DNA of 64,000 bases, from positions 141,176 to 205,175 of the forward strand of contig NZ_JAUAMB010000005.1 in the NCBI RefSeq assembly GCF_031010175.1. Direction: 5' to 3'. This document shows, one piece after another, positions 45,507-54,708 of the stretch. A program made the position numbers and the translations under genes. The DNA comes from Halomonas sp. SpR1. GTDB lineage: Bacteria > Pseudomonadota > Gammaproteobacteria > Pseudomonadales > Halomonadaceae. Each line of letters begins with the position of its first letter. The first letter of the stretch is position 1. Below the pieces are notes generated by a model. It searched no databases. It saw nothing but the letters and a program-made list of their open reading frames with translations, and was not told the origin of the DNA.

Positions 45507-46968
45507 GCTCGTCAGTAATCTCCATTACCTTCATGGTATTGGTGCCGCCATGGGCATTCATATGGTCGCCGCGAGTAAGGATCACATGGTCGCCTGGTTT
45601 GGAGATGCCGGTCTTCACTAGCAGCTCCAAGGCACGGTCGTTTAGCTCGGTGGCGCTCATTTCGGAGGTATCAAACGGTAGCGAGACAACACCCCGGTAA
45701 AGCGCCATACGCCGCTGGGCGATAGGGTTATGCGCCAAGCCAACAATCGGCAGACCTGAACGAATGCGCGAAGCAATCAGCGGCGTATAACCCGATGAGG
45801 TCATACAGGCAATCGCGGTAATGCCAGTCATATGGTTGGCCGCGTACATGGCGGAGAGCGCAATGGTTTCGTCCGGGCGGGTAAAACCCTCATGAATGCG
45901 GTGGCCAGACTCCTGGGCGGTCTTTTCACGCTCAGCGCCCAGGCAAACACGCGACATGGCTTCTACGGTTTCCAGCGGGTAATCCCCCGCCGCGGTTTCC
46001 GCTGAGAGCATGACCGCATCACTGCCATCCAGCACCGCGTTGGCCACGTCAAACACTTCAGCGCGGGTGGGCAGCGGCGCCGAAATCATGCTCTCCATCA
46101 TCTGCGTTGCGGTAATCACCGCGCGATTAAGCGAACGAGCGCGCTTGATCATGCGCTTTTGCACGCCAACCAGCTTGGCATCACCGATTTCGACGCCTAG
46201 ATCCCCCCGCGCGACCATCACCGCCTCAGAGGCTTCGATAATGCCGTCCAGCGTGGCGTCATCGGCCACTGCCTCGGCGCGCTCCACCTTGGCGACCAGG
46301 CCGATCTCTTTACCTTCCTCGCCCAACAAGCGACGCGCTTCGAGCATATCTTCGGCATGGCGGGGGAAAGAAATGGCGAGATAGTCGACGCCGATTTCAA
46401 CGGCGGTTTTGAGATCTTCTTTGTCTTTCTCGGTCAATGCCGGCGCAGAGAGCCCGCCGCCCTGCTTATTGATGCCTTTATGATTAGAGAGTTTGCCGCC
46501 CACCACCACTGTGGTGTGCACCTGCTGACCTTCAACGCGGGTCACGTCAAGCACCAAACGTCCATCGTCTAATAGTAGGCGGTCTCCCGCGGTGACATCT
46601 TGGGACAGCGTTTTATAATCACAGCCCACTTGGTGAATATCGCCCGCATCGCCATCCAGCGCCATGTCGAGAATAAACGGCTGGCCCTCTTTGAGTACCA
46701 CGGCGCCATCTCTAAACCGTGCAATACGAATCTTGGGGCCCTGCAGATCACCCAAAACCGCGACGCTGCGGCCCAGCTTGGCGGCGATTTCACGTACTTC
46801 GGTTAACCGGCGGCGGTGATCATCGGCGATGCCATGGGAGAAATTAAGACGCACCACATCGACACCCGCCTTGAGCATGGCTTCCAATACGCCTTCCCGG
46901 TCGCTGGCAGGCCCAAGGGTGGCGACAATTTTGGTACGACGGATCGAAGAGAAGTGCAGTGCGTTCAT
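45493..46968 (-). CDS. pyk: Pyruvate kinase
   Basis: The 491-residue enzyme makes pyruvate and ATP from phosphoenolpyruvate and ADP. Landmarks: RRTKIVATLGPASDR, VDVVRLNFSHG, LGDLQGPKIR, VDYLAISFPRHAEDM, MVARGDLGVEIG and ITATQMMESM with the catalytic lysine region (LVAKVERAEAV). It is close to the PykA (type II) form. Length is normal. It is the first gene of the transcript that continues into modABC; its ATG at 46968 has a moderate GGAAT site. Confidence 0.94.
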   Translation of the reverse strand: MNALHFSSIRRTKIVATLGPASDREGVLEAMLKAGVDVVRLNFSHGIADDHRRRLTEVREIAAKLGRSVAVLGDLQGPKIRIARFRDGAVVLKEGQPFILDMALDGDAGDIHQVGCDYKTLSQDVTAGDRLLLDDGRLVLDVTRVEGQQVHTTVVVGGKLSNHKGINKQGGGLSAPALTEKDKEDLKTAVEIGVDYLAISFPRHAEDMLEARRLLGEEGKEIGLVAKVERAEAVADDATLDGIIEASEAVMVARGDLGVEIGDAKLVGVQKRMIKRARSLNRAVITATQMMESMISAPLPTRAEVFDVANAVLDGSDAVMLSAETAAGDYPLETVEAMSRVCLGAEREKTAQESGHRIHEGFTRPDETIALSAMYAANHMTGITAIACMTSSGYTPLIASRIRSGLPIVGLAHNPIAQRRMALYRGVVSLPFDTSEMSATELNDRALELLVKTGISKPGDHVILTRGDHMNAHGGTNTMKVMEITDEHAKS

Positions 46969-47072
46969 AATATTCCAACCATGCGAATTAACGTGTAGTG
47001 ACTTTACTTAGTAACCCTAGCTTATCAGTTTAATGCGCTCTATATGACAGCGGTGCAACGTATAGGGTTGGA

Positions 47073-47561
47073 TTACGCTAATGTAACGGTAATCGTCAGG
47101 GGAAACTCATCACAGTTATTGCCATCGCCGCCTCGATCCACCACCAAAAACTCGCCTTCGCGCTCCAGCACCGATTGAATCGCGTGCCAGGTGCCTGCGC
47201 GGTAGTTCACCCCTTGGCGGCCGTCGGTGACAAAGGCACGCACCTCGTCAGGATTTATATGCTCCCCCGGCGGTGCCACCACCACAATAAAGCGCTCCTG
47301 GTGCAGCGGCATAAACGCCTGGCTGCCATAAGGATGGCGCTCTAGAAACGTTAGTTTCAGTGGCAACGTGACCGGCTGGCTTACGAAGATATTAATCAGC
47401 GTGCGGGCGTTTTCGCCCAGTGTTTCTACTTTCGCCAGATCATGATGGCGCTGGGTGCGCCCGGCGTTGATAGGAAACGATTCAGAGTTACGCGCATCAA
47501 TTACATCGCCAAAAGGGGCAAACGCCTCTGCCGACAGCGGCCCGGCTTTTAGTTCAAGCAT
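47073..47561 (-). CDS. allA: Ureidoglycolate lyase
   Basis: The 162-residue enzyme splits (S)-ureidoglycolate into glyoxylate and urea. It shows the AllA pattern: APFGDVIDARNSESFPINAGRTQRHHDLA, ERHPYGSQAFMPLHQERFIVVVAP, NYRAGTWHAIQSVLEREGEFLVVDRGGDGNNCDE. It lies nine bases after allE on the same strand. The two catalyse consecutive steps at the end of ureide breakdown. Confidence 0.93.
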   Translation of the reverse strand: MLELKAGPLSAEAFAPFGDVIDARNSESFPINAGRTQRHHDLAKVETLGENARTLINIFVSQPVTLPLKLTFLERHPYGSQAFMPLHQERFIVVVAPPGEHINPDEVRAFVTDGRQGVNYRAGTWHAIQSVLEREGEFLVVDRGGDGNNCDEFPLTITVTLA

Positions 47562-47570
47562 TGCAGTTCC

Positions 47571-48416
47571 TTAGCGAGACGATAGTTTAAGAGACGCATG
47601 GCGATTAACGTCTTTATACAACAAGTACCGAAACGGCCCAGGGCCAGCGGCGTAGCAGGCTTGAGGGCAGAAGGCGCGTAGCCACATAAAATCCCCAGCT
47701 TCCACTTCTACCCAATTTTGATTCAGGTGGTAAACCGCTTTGCCCTCAAGCACGTAAAGGCCATGCTCCATGACATGGGTTTCATCAAAAGGGATCACGC
47801 CGCCCGGCTGAAAGGTGACGATATTGACGTGCATATCGTGGCGAACATCCGCAGGGTCGACAAAGCGCGTGGTGGCCCAGCGCCCTTCGGTGCCCGGCAT
47901 TTCAATAGGCGCAATATCCTGTTCGTTGGTAACAAACGCCTGCGGCACGTCTAGCCCTTCGACAAACTCATACGCCTTGCGCACCCAGTGGAAACGTACC
48001 GGCACATTAGATTCGTTACGCACCTGCCAATCACTGCCGGGGGGAATAAACGCATAGCCGCCGGGCAGCAAAGTGTGGCGCTCGCCTGACAAAGTAAGCG
48101 TTAACTCCCCCTCAACAATAAACAGCACGCCTTCGGCCTGGGAATCTGGCTCAGGCCTATCGCTGCCGCCCTGGGGCTGTACCTCCATAATGTACTGGGA
48201 GAACGTCTCGGCAAACCCCGACAGCGGACGCGCCAACACCCATAGCCGGGTGCCTTCCCAAAACGGCAGATTGCTGGTGACGATATCGCGCATGACGCCT
48301 TTAGGGATCAGCGCATAGGCTTCGGTAAATACCGCACGGTCGGCAGTAATTTGTGTTTGCGGCGGGTGCCCGCCGGTGGGGGCGTAGTAACTAGCCGAGC
48401 GACTATTTGTTGGCAT
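47571..48416 (-). CDS. allE: (S)-ureidoglycine aminohydrolase
   Basis: The 281-residue bicupin protein releases ammonia from (S)-ureidoglycine. The second cupin has metal-ligand candidates in VIPFDETHVMEHGLYVLEGKAVYHLNQNW (Glu, His, His) and ends in an AllE-like segment (GDFMWLRAFCPQACYAAGP). Good Shine-Dalgarno (AAAGGGAG). A TTGTATACGA site lies about 70 bases upstream. Confidence 0.92.
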   Translation of the reverse strand: MPTNSRSASYYAPTGGHPPQTQITADRAVFTEAYALIPKGVMRDIVTSNLPFWEGTRLWVLARPLSGFAETFSQYIMEVQPQGGSDRPEPDSQAEGVLFIVEGELTLTLSGERHTLLPGGYAFIPPGSDWQVRNESNVPVRFHWVRKAYEFVEGLDVPQAFVTNEQDIAPIEMPGTEGRWATTRFVDPADVRHDMHVNIVTFQPGGVIPFDETHVMEHGLYVLEGKAVYHLNQNWVEVEAGDFMWLRAFCPQACYAAGPGPFRYLLYKDVNRHASLKLSSR

Positions 48417-48486
48417 TGTTTCTCCCTTTCTGATTGAGCATGGCGTGTTGACTGCTGTCTATCGTGACAGGTTTATGTATCCATCC

Positions 48487-48496
48487 TTGTATACGA
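48487..48496. promoter_or_regulatory. TTGTATACAA-type site upstream of allE
   Basis: TTGTATACGA has nine of ten bases of the palindrome TTGTATACAA found at two other points in this cluster (53715-53724 and 53908-53917). It fits GntR/FadR-like operator cores, but no such regulator is in the window. Confidence 0.55.
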
Positions 48497-48534
48497 TATT
48501 CCTCAGGCTTTGTCTAAAAAGGCTTCAGTGTTCG

Positions 48535-49263
48535 CTAAAGCACTGCAGAAATAAACTGCTTCAGCTCTGGCGTTTGCGGATTGCTAAACAGTTCGCTGGG
48601 GGCGCCCTCTTCATGGATGCGCCCCTGGTGCATAAACACCACGCGGTCAGCAACATCGCGGGCGAAGCTCATCTCGTGGGTGACCAGAATCAGCGTCATA
48701 CCCTCTTTTGCCAAGGCTTCCAGCACCCGCAGCACTTCCCCGACCAGCTCGGGGTCGAGCGCTGAAGTCACCTCATCGCAAAGCATCACTTTGGGCTGCA
48801 TCGCCAGCGCCCTGGCGATCGCCACGCGCTGCTGCTGGCCGCCGGAGAGCTGGGCCGGGTAGGCATCGTATTTGTCCGAGAGGCCGACTTTCTCAAGCAC
48901 TTCCCGAGCGATTTTCTCAACCTCAGCTTTCGCCTCACCGCGCACCACCCGTGGCGCTAAGCAGACGTTTTCACCCACGGTCTTATGCGGAAACAGGTTA
49001 AAGCTTTGAAACACCATACCCACGTTTTCGCTCAACTCTTTGGGCGACATTGACGCCGCATCCAGCTGCTTATCGGCGATGGTGATCTGGCCGCTGTCGT
49101 GTTTTTCCAGCTGATTCAGGCAGCGCAGTAGGGTACTTTTACCCGAACCGCTGCGACCAATAATCGCTACGACTTCGCCCTGTGTGACCGAAAGGTTAAT
49201 GCCTTTAAGCACTTCCAGATCGCCAAAGGCTTTATGTACGTTATCAACGTAAACCAGCGTCAT
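48535..49263 (-). CDS. Polar amino-acid-type ABC transporter ATP-binding protein
   Basis: The 242-residue ATPase has Walker A GRSGSGKST, signature LSGGQQQRVAIARAL, Walker B VMLCDEVTSALD and the loop LVTHEMSFARDVADRV, which is typical of the polar amino-acid family (GlnQ/HisP-like). The ATG at 49263 is preferred to an upstream start at 49359 that would lie within the permease gene. In this cluster it may import a ureide or another nitrogen source. Confidence 0.92.
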   Translation of the reverse strand: MTLVYVDNVHKAFGDLEVLKGINLSVTQGEVVAIIGRSGSGKSTLLRCLNQLEKHDSGQITIADKQLDAASMSPKELSENVGMVFQSFNLFPHKTVGENVCLAPRVVRGEAKAEVEKIAREVLEKVGLSDKYDAYPAQLSGGQQQRVAIARALAMQPKVMLCDEVTSALDPELVGEVLRVLEALAKEGMTLILVTHEMSFARDVADRVVFMHQGRIHEEGAPSELFSNPQTPELKQFISAVL

Positions 49264-49900
49264 AGAGCTTTTTCTCCAGATAGCGCGCGTAGCAGGAAAG
49301 GGGGAAGCACAGCGCGAAGTAAAGCAGGGCCACAAGGGCAAAGATGGTGAAAGGTTCAAAGGTGGCGTTATTAAGCATGGTGCCCGCTTTGGTCAGCTCG
49401 ACAAAGCCAATGATGGAGGCAAGCGCCGTGCCTTTAATGACCTGTACCGAAAAACCCACCGTGGGCGGTATCGACAGCCGCAGCGCCTGGGGCAAAATCA
49501 CATGGCGCATAGTCTGGAAATAGTTCATCCCCAGCACTCGCGCTGCGTGCCACTGCCCTTTAGCCACCGCTTCCAAGCAGCCACGCCAGATGTCACACAG
49601 AAAGGCGCTGGTAAACAGAGTGAGCGCAATGGAGGCGGCCAGCCAGGCTGAAATCGGATGCCCCATGGCGGCGGCGCCAAAGAAGATCAGAAACAGCTGC
49701 ATCAGCAGCGGCGTACCCTGGAAAAGATCCACATAGAGTGCCGTTAAGCGCTGCAGCCAGCGGGAGCTTGAAAGGCGCATAAAGGTCAACAGCAGCCCCA
49801 CCGTCGCCCCGCCCACAAAGGCAATCAGCGACAGCACCACCGTCCAGCGAGCTGCCAGTAGCAGGTTGCGCAAAATATCCCAGAAGGTGAACTCAATCAT
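49244..49900 (-). CDS. Polar amino-acid-type ABC transporter permease 2
   Basis: The 218-residue membrane protein has the HisM/GlnP-type loop (EAVAKGQWHAARVLGMNYFQTMRHVILPQALRLSIPP). It overlaps the ATPase start by 20 bases and the other permease by four, so all are co-translated. Confidence 0.92.
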   Translation of the reverse strand: MIEFTFWDILRNLLLAARWTVVLSLIAFVGGATVGLLLTFMRLSSSRWLQRLTALYVDLFQGTPLLMQLFLIFFGAAAMGHPISAWLAASIALTLFTSAFLCDIWRGCLEAVAKGQWHAARVLGMNYFQTMRHVILPQALRLSIPPTVGFSVQVIKGTALASIIGFVELTKAGTMLNNATFEPFTIFALVALLYFALCFPLSCYARYLEKKLYDAGLR

Positions 49901-50574
49901 CGTTGTTCTCCTTGCTGATAGGCGAATACGCGCTTGCCCACCAGCATAAAGCTGCGCCGCATACCAAAGGCGAGTAGCAAATAGACCAGCGTGATCAGCA
50001 GGTAGACTTCAAAGCTGCGGAAGTTGCGCGACTGGATAAAGTTAGCCGCGTAGGTCAGATCAAATACCGAAATCTGCGACACCACCGCCGACCCCAGCAT
50101 CACAATGATCGACTGGCTGATCAGTGCGGGGTAAACCCGCGCAAAAGCGGGCACTAACACCACGTGGCGATAACTTTGCAGTGTGGTCATACCCAGCGCG
50201 CGCCCGGCTTCCAACTGCCCTTTCGCCGTAGCGCTGATTCCGGCGCGTAGAATCTCGGCGCTGTAAGCGGCCAGGTTGAGCGTCATGGCAATAAACGCGG
50301 CAGTAATGGCATCAATTTTGATACCCAGCCCCGGCAGGCCAAAGAAGATAAAGAACAGCTGCACAATAAAGGGCGTATTACGGATTACTTCAACGTAACC
50401 GCCCAGCCCCCAACGCACCCATGGCTGCGCGTTCACACGTAAATACGCTACCGCCACTGCCAGCGCCAATCCCGTTAAGGTGGTCACCACGGTCAAAATG
50501 ACCGTGGTGGTAAGACCTTTCAGGAGTTCGCTGACATAGGGCAACAGGGTAAGAAAATCGAGTGTTGGCCCCAT
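49897..50574 (-). CDS. Polar amino-acid-type ABC transporter permease 1
   Basis: The 225-residue membrane protein has the sequence RAGISATAKGQLEAGRALGMTTLQSYRHVVLVPAFARVYPALISQ, the ABC permease signature, and RNTPFIVQLFFIFFGLPGLG near the N-terminus. It probably forms a heterodimer with the next gene product. Confidence 0.92.
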   Translation of the reverse strand: MGPTLDFLTLLPYVSELLKGLTTTVILTVVTTLTGLALAVAVAYLRVNAQPWVRWGLGGYVEVIRNTPFIVQLFFIFFGLPGLGIKIDAITAAFIAMTLNLAAYSAEILRAGISATAKGQLEAGRALGMTTLQSYRHVVLVPAFARVYPALISQSIIVMLGSAVVSQISVFDLTYAANFIQSRNFRSFEVYLLITLVYLLLAFGMRRSFMLVGKRVFAYQQGEQR

Positions 50575-50582
50575 AATGAACC

Positions 50583-51437
50583 TCAGCTACCGAAGTTTTC
50601 AGGTAGGTCGGCGCTAAACCAACGCTGGGACATCTCATTCAAGGTGCCATCTTCTAGTCCCTGGGCGATCAGGCGATTCACCTCTTCCATCAAGGCAGGC
50701 TCATTTTTATTCATGCCCACGTAGCAAGGTGAATCTTTAAGCTGATACACCAAGGAGGGGGCACGGCTGCTATTACGCTCGGCGATCTCGGCGGCGACAA
50801 CGTTACCGGTGGCCACATAATCGACCTGGCCAGACAGAAACGCGGAGATGGTAGTGGCGTTATCTTCAAAGCGCTGAACGGTGGTGGAGTCTGGGGCAAT
50901 CTCAGAAAGCTCCATGTCTTCTACCGCACCGCGAGTAACACCGATGGTTTTATCGGCTAAGCCTTCCGGGCTATCCACGCTTTCATCTTGATCAGCGCTG
51001 AACACCCCTAAGAAGAACGGCGCGTAGGCATCTGAAAAGTCAATCGCCGCTTCGCGTTCCGGGTTCTTACCCAGGCTGGAGATCACCAAATCCGCTTGGC
51101 CGGTCTGTAAATAGGGAATCCGGTTGGCACTGGTAACCGGGATCAGTTCTAACTTAACGCCCATTTCGTCAGCAAGGTATTGGGCCATATCAATATCGTA
51201 GCCACGCGGCTGCAGGTCGGTACCTACCGAGCCAAAGGGCGGAAAATCCTGCGGCACGGCAATCCGAATGGTGCCGCGGGATTCGATATCCGCAAGGGCA
51301 TCCGCATGAACGCTGGGGCTGGTGGCGAATGCCCCCAGTGCGACGGCGGCACTCAGCCCCGTGGCTAAAACGCTGGACTGCAGACACTTGAAGCGGCGGG
51401 TAAGGGAGTGACTGAAGCGGTGCGATAACGATTTCAT
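50583..51437 (-). CDS. Polar amino-acid-type ABC transporter solute-binding protein
   Basis: The 284-residue precursor has a signal peptide (hydrophobic VLATGLSAAVALGAFATSPSVHA) and the family pattern IRIAVPQDFPPFGSVGTDLQPRGYDIDMAQYLADEMG. The ATG at 51437 has CCAGGAGAGC upstream, so the ATG at 51491 is rejected. It is the first gene of the ABC operon, below a large inverted repeat. Ligand is unknown; the ureide context suggests allantoin, allantoate or a related nitrogen compound, which is an inference. Confidence 0.9.
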   Translation of the reverse strand: MKSLSHRFSHSLTRRFKCLQSSVLATGLSAAVALGAFATSPSVHADALADIESRGTIRIAVPQDFPPFGSVGTDLQPRGYDIDMAQYLADEMGVKLELIPVTSANRIPYLQTGQADLVISSLGKNPEREAAIDFSDAYAPFFLGVFSADQDESVDSPEGLADKTIGVTRGAVEDMELSEIAPDSTTVQRFEDNATTISAFLSGQVDYVATGNVVAAEIAERNSSRAPSLVYQLKDSPCYVGMNKNEPALMEEVNRLIAQGLEDGTLNEMSQRWFSADLPENFGS

Positions 51438-51541
51438 AAAGCTCTCCTGGCAGACGCATGTTCTGCAAACTCTTGGTTTTGCTAGAAACAATTGGCTGGC
51501 TAATTATCAGTGGTGGTCTTGGCAATGGAAGCAAAGCGAAT

Positions 51542-51579
51542 GAAAGTTTTGTTGCATAAAATCTAACAAAGAAACTTTC
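51542..51579. promoter_or_regulatory. Inverted repeat upstream of the ABC transporter operon
   Basis: GAAAGTTTTGTT and AACA-AAG-AAACTTTC form an interrupted palindrome; the right half also contains GAAACTTTC, a palindrome on its own. It lies 105 bases upstream of the binding-protein start in the 339-base gap 51438-51776 and is a good candidate operator for the RpiR-family regulator encoded next to it. The remainder of the gap shows no gene. Confidence 0.6.
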
Positions 51580-51776
51580 GTTTCACCTGATCACCAAGAG
51601 CAATTGCGATACCAGAAGTCACTAAGTTTTTTTATAACAGCCGCTTAGCGGGCACACGTAGCCGCAACGCAGTTGAAACCGCATCGGGAGAAGAGTTTGA
51701 ATAAAAATAAGTGCAGCGTATTGGTGCAGCTTTAACCCATCAGGACGAAGAAATGCACCATATTAGGCGGCAAAGC

Positions 51777-52652
51777 CTACTGCGCATTCCAATCAACGCT
51801 CATGGTCGGCGCTTCCAGCTCACTAAGCTCGGCATAAATATCGCTAATCGCGCTGATCCGCTCGCGGCCTTCTGCAAGGCGCCGATGCAGTACGCCGTTG
51901 GCGAGCAGGCAGATCAGGCTATTAGCAGCGGCGTAGCTATCAAACGCCGAAAGGCTTTCCAGCGGCGCTTCCAATAACCAGGTGACTTGAGAGGCAAAAT
52001 TTACCGCGGTGGGGTCGGCGATCAACGCCACCTTGGCAGGCGTTCGCTCAAGGGCAGTTATCAACGCAGAAAACGCCGCTGGGCGGCGGCGAAAGCCAAA
52101 CAGCACCACCACATCCTGCTCGGTTAGATCGACAATCTCTTCGGCTAACGACTGGTTTGGGTGGGGAACCACCCGCACCTGGGTGCGCGCCTGAATCAAC
52201 TGCTGGCGAAAATGCAGCGCTAACGGGTAGCTGTTACGAAACCCAATCACGACCACATGACGCGCGCTATCCAGGCGCTCTACCAAGGCGGCAAACTGAT
52301 CTGCGGCAATACCGTTTAAGCAGCGCTGCAGGTTCTCCTGCTCGCGCTGTAAATGGCGCTGAAACGGCGCGCCCGCCTCATCCTGCATGGCGTTGGCATC
52401 GATCACCAACGGCACCCCCAGGTTGCGCAGTTGGCGGGCGTGGTCTTTAACCGTGCGGTAGCTCTCAAACCCCAGCCGCTTGAACAGACGGCTGACTGTC
52501 GATTTGGAGACCCCGGTCAAACGCGCTAGATCGGCGGCGCTGTACACCGCCAGATCATCAAAGTGATCGAGGATAAAGCTCGCCACCCGCTGTTCCTGGG
52601 CACTTAGCGCGTCAAACTGGGCGGTAATACGCTGTCCGATATGCGGCGTCAT
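51777..52652 (-). CDS. MurR/RpiR-family transcriptional regulator
   Basis: The 291-residue protein has an N-terminal RpiR helix-turn-helix (SAADLARLTGVSKSTVSRLFKRLGF, residues 38-62) and a C-terminal SIS domain (VVVIGFRNSYPLALHFRQQL...LIADPTAVNFA). SIS domains bind phosphosugars, but relatives in nitrogen/purine clusters sense other ligands. AGGATG upstream of the ATG. It lies between puuE and the ABC operon, all on the same strand, and probably controls this cluster. Confidence 0.88.
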   Translation of the reverse strand: MTPHIGQRITAQFDALSAQEQRVASFILDHFDDLAVYSAADLARLTGVSKSTVSRLFKRLGFESYRTVKDHARQLRNLGVPLVIDANAMQDEAGAPFQRHLQREQENLQRCLNGIAADQFAALVERLDSARHVVVIGFRNSYPLALHFRQQLIQARTQVRVVPHPNQSLAEEIVDLTEQDVVVLFGFRRRPAAFSALITALERTPAKVALIADPTAVNFASQVTWLLEAPLESLSAFDSYAAANSLICLLANGVLHRRLAEGRERISAISDIYAELSELEAPTMSVDWNAQ

Positions 52653-52675
52653 AACATCCTATTGAGCTGCTTAAT

Positions 52676-53614
52676 TTAGCGGGTTGATGGCGGGTGGTGC
52701 TCCGCCCAGTGGCGGGCGATATCAACCCGCCGGGCCACCCACACCCGGTCGTGGGTTTCGATATAATCCAAAAAGCGCTGCAGGGCGCGAAAACGCCCTG
52801 GGCGCCCCAAAAGACGACAGTGCATGCCCACCGAGAGCATTTTGGGCGCCTCCTCCCCTTCTGCGTAAAGTACATCAAAGGCATCGCGCAGATAGGTAAA
52901 GAAGTGATCCGCCGTGTTAAAACCTTGCGGCGCGGCAAAGCGCATATCATTGCTGTCTAATGTATAAGGCACAATCAAATGATTATGCTCACTGCCCTGA
53001 CTATCCGTTACCTGCGTCCAGAAAGGCAAGTCGTCGCCATAATAATCGCTATCGTAAAGAAAGCCGCCCTCATCCAGCACTAAACGCCGGGTATTGGGGC
53101 TGTCGCGGCCGGTATACCAGCCTTGAGGTTTTTCGCCGTAGAGCCGCTGAAAAATCTCCATGGCCTGCTGAAGGTGCTGCCGCTCAACATGCTCGGAGAC
53201 TTCCTGATAGTGAATCCAGCGGTAGCCGTGGCAGGCGATCTCGTGGCCGAGCTCTTTAAACGCCATGGCAACATCCGGGTTGCGTTCCAGCGCCATGGCC
53301 ACGCCAAACACCGTGAGCGGCAAATCGCGCTTCTCGAATTCGCGCAGAATGCGCCATACCCCCGCGCGGGAGCCGTATTCGTAGATCGACTCCATGCTCA
53401 AGTGGCGGTCGGGATAAGCCGGTGCGCCAATAATTTCCGATAGAAACTGCTCGGAGCCCGAGTCGCCATGCAGCACGCAGTTCTCGCCGCCCTCCTCGTA
53501 GTTGAGTACGAACTGAACGGCAATTTTGGCCTTGCCTGGCCAATTGGCGTGGGGCGGGTTGCGCCCGTAACCGATTAAGTCGCGTGGGTAGTGGCCCTTA
53601 GAGGATGACGACAT
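52676..53614 (-). CDS. puuE: Allantoinase, PuuE type (polysaccharide-deacetylase fold)
   Basis: The 312-residue protein converts allantoin to allantoate. The YPRDLIGYGRNPPHANWPG start, VQFVLNYEEGGENCVLHGD, and ELGHEIACHGYRWIHYQ segments are diagnostic of PuuE, a metal-independent allantoinase with an NodB-like fold. Length is normal. It has AAAGGGAG before the ATG and a TTTGTATACAAA palindrome about 100 bases upstream. Confidence 0.93.
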   Translation of the reverse strand: MSSSSKGHYPRDLIGYGRNPPHANWPGKAKIAVQFVLNYEEGGENCVLHGDSGSEQFLSEIIGAPAYPDRHLSMESIYEYGSRAGVWRILREFEKRDLPLTVFGVAMALERNPDVAMAFKELGHEIACHGYRWIHYQEVSEHVERQHLQQAMEIFQRLYGEKPQGWYTGRDSPNTRRLVLDEGGFLYDSDYYGDDLPFWTQVTDSQGSEHNHLIVPYTLDSNDMRFAAPQGFNTADHFFTYLRDAFDVLYAEGEEAPKMLSVGMHCRLLGRPGRFRALQRFLDYIETHDRVWVARRVDIARHWAEHHPPSTR

Positions 53615-53713
53615 AGCTAGCTCCCTTTACGTCTATTTCCAGTATGCCTATTCCCGTATGCCTATTTCCGGCTCGTCACTGGCGAATAAGCAGCCCAGCG
53701 ATACATAAAATCA

Positions 53714-53725
53714 TTTGTATACAAA
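53714..53725. promoter_or_regulatory. TTTGTATACAAA palindrome upstream of puuE
   Basis: A perfect 12-bp palindrome in the divergent puuE / racemase region (53615-53952). Its core TTGTATACAA occurs again at 53908 and, with one change, at 48487. The rest of the 338-base region shows no gene. Confidence 0.65.
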
Positions 53726-53907
53726 ATAGCGAGATTAATAACGAACCGCAACGCGGCCAGACGCTAATCCCCTGACACTCATAGCGTTTTTTAGTTTAAA
53801 TGCCGTTAAGTCGTTGAATCCTGAACGATTGGTCAAACTTTTATAGCGACATTTTTATCGTCTATTCACGCCCAGAGGCTTGCGCAAGGTTAGAAACCGC
53901 CCTATTT

Positions 53908-53917
53908 TTGTATACAA
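53908..53917. promoter_or_regulatory. TTGTATACAA palindrome upstream of the racemase gene
   Basis: A perfect 10-bp palindrome 36 bases before the preferred racemase start, placing it over or near the likely promoter. Confidence 0.6.
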
Positions 53918-53952
53918 GAAAATTTATATTGTTTACATACGGATTTCTTAAC

Positions 53953-54708
53953 GTGCATATACGCCTTATTAACCCGAACACCACGGCTTCCATGACCGCT
54001 GCGATGGGTCAGGCAGCGCAGCAGCAGGCGGCCGCGGGAACAACCGTTAGCGCCTCACAGCCTGACGCGGGCCCGGTTTCCATTGAAAGCCATTTTGACG
54101 AAGCGATCAGCGCGGTGGGGGTTGCCGAAGAGGTGCTTAAAGGCGAACGCGAGGGCGGCATTGATGCTTATATAGTGGCCTGTTTCGGTGATCCAGGCCT
54201 GCTTGCTGCCCGCGAACTCACCCGCGCACCGGTGATTGGCATTGCCGAAGCGGCCTTTCATCTTGCCACCCTGATAAGCACCCGCTTTTCTATTGTGACC
54301 ACCTTGGGTCGCACCGGCATTATCGCCGAACACTTGCTTCAGCAGTACGGCTTTAGCCACCACTGCCGCCGCATTCGCGCTGCGGAAATTCCGGTGCTGG
54401 ATCTCGAGCACCACCCTGAAGCGGCGTTTACCCGCATTGTTGAAGAGTGCTGCCGCGCCCGGGATGAGGACGGTATCGGCGCCATCGTTTTAGGCTGCGG
54501 CGGCATGGCGAATTTGACCCAGGAGATTAGCCGCGATGTCGGCCTGCCAGTCATAGAAGGTGTCACCGCGGCGCTCAAACTGGCGGAATCATTGGTCAGT
54601 TTAGGGCTGCATACCAGCAAGCACGGTGATCTTGACTACCCCCGGCCAAAAACCTTTATCGGTAAGTTTTCCGGGCTTTCTGATCTTGCGCTACCGCTTA
54701 AGTCATAA
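53953..54708 (+). CDS. Asp/Glu/hydantoin racemase family protein, probable allantoin racemase
   Basis: The 251-residue protein has the family pattern IRLINPNTTASMTAAM at the N-terminus, the two catalytic cysteines in VACFGDPG and LGCGGMA, and FSIVTTLGRTGIIAEHLL. Allantoin and hydantoin racemases of this family are often coupled to allantoinase; divergence from puuE supports that. The GTG at 53953 gives the canonical start; a TTG at 53908 would add 15 residues and overlap the palindrome. Confidence 0.86.
   Translation: MHIRLINPNTTASMTAAMGQAAQQQAAAGTTVSASQPDAGPVSIESHFDEAISAVGVAEEVLKGEREGGIDAYIVACFGDPGLLAARELTRAPVIGIAEAAFHLATLISTRFSIVTTLGRTGIIAEHLLQQYGFSHHCRRIRAAEIPVLDLEHHPEAAFTRIVEECCRARDEDGIGAIVLGCGGMANLTQEISRDVGLPVIEGVTAALKLAESLVSLGLHTSKHGDLDYPRPKTFIGKFSGLSDLALPLKS

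Noticed and set aside
46969..47072. Molybdenum cofactor riboswitch or promoter for modABC upstream of pyk
   Set aside because: The stretch is short and holds no recognisable structured element.
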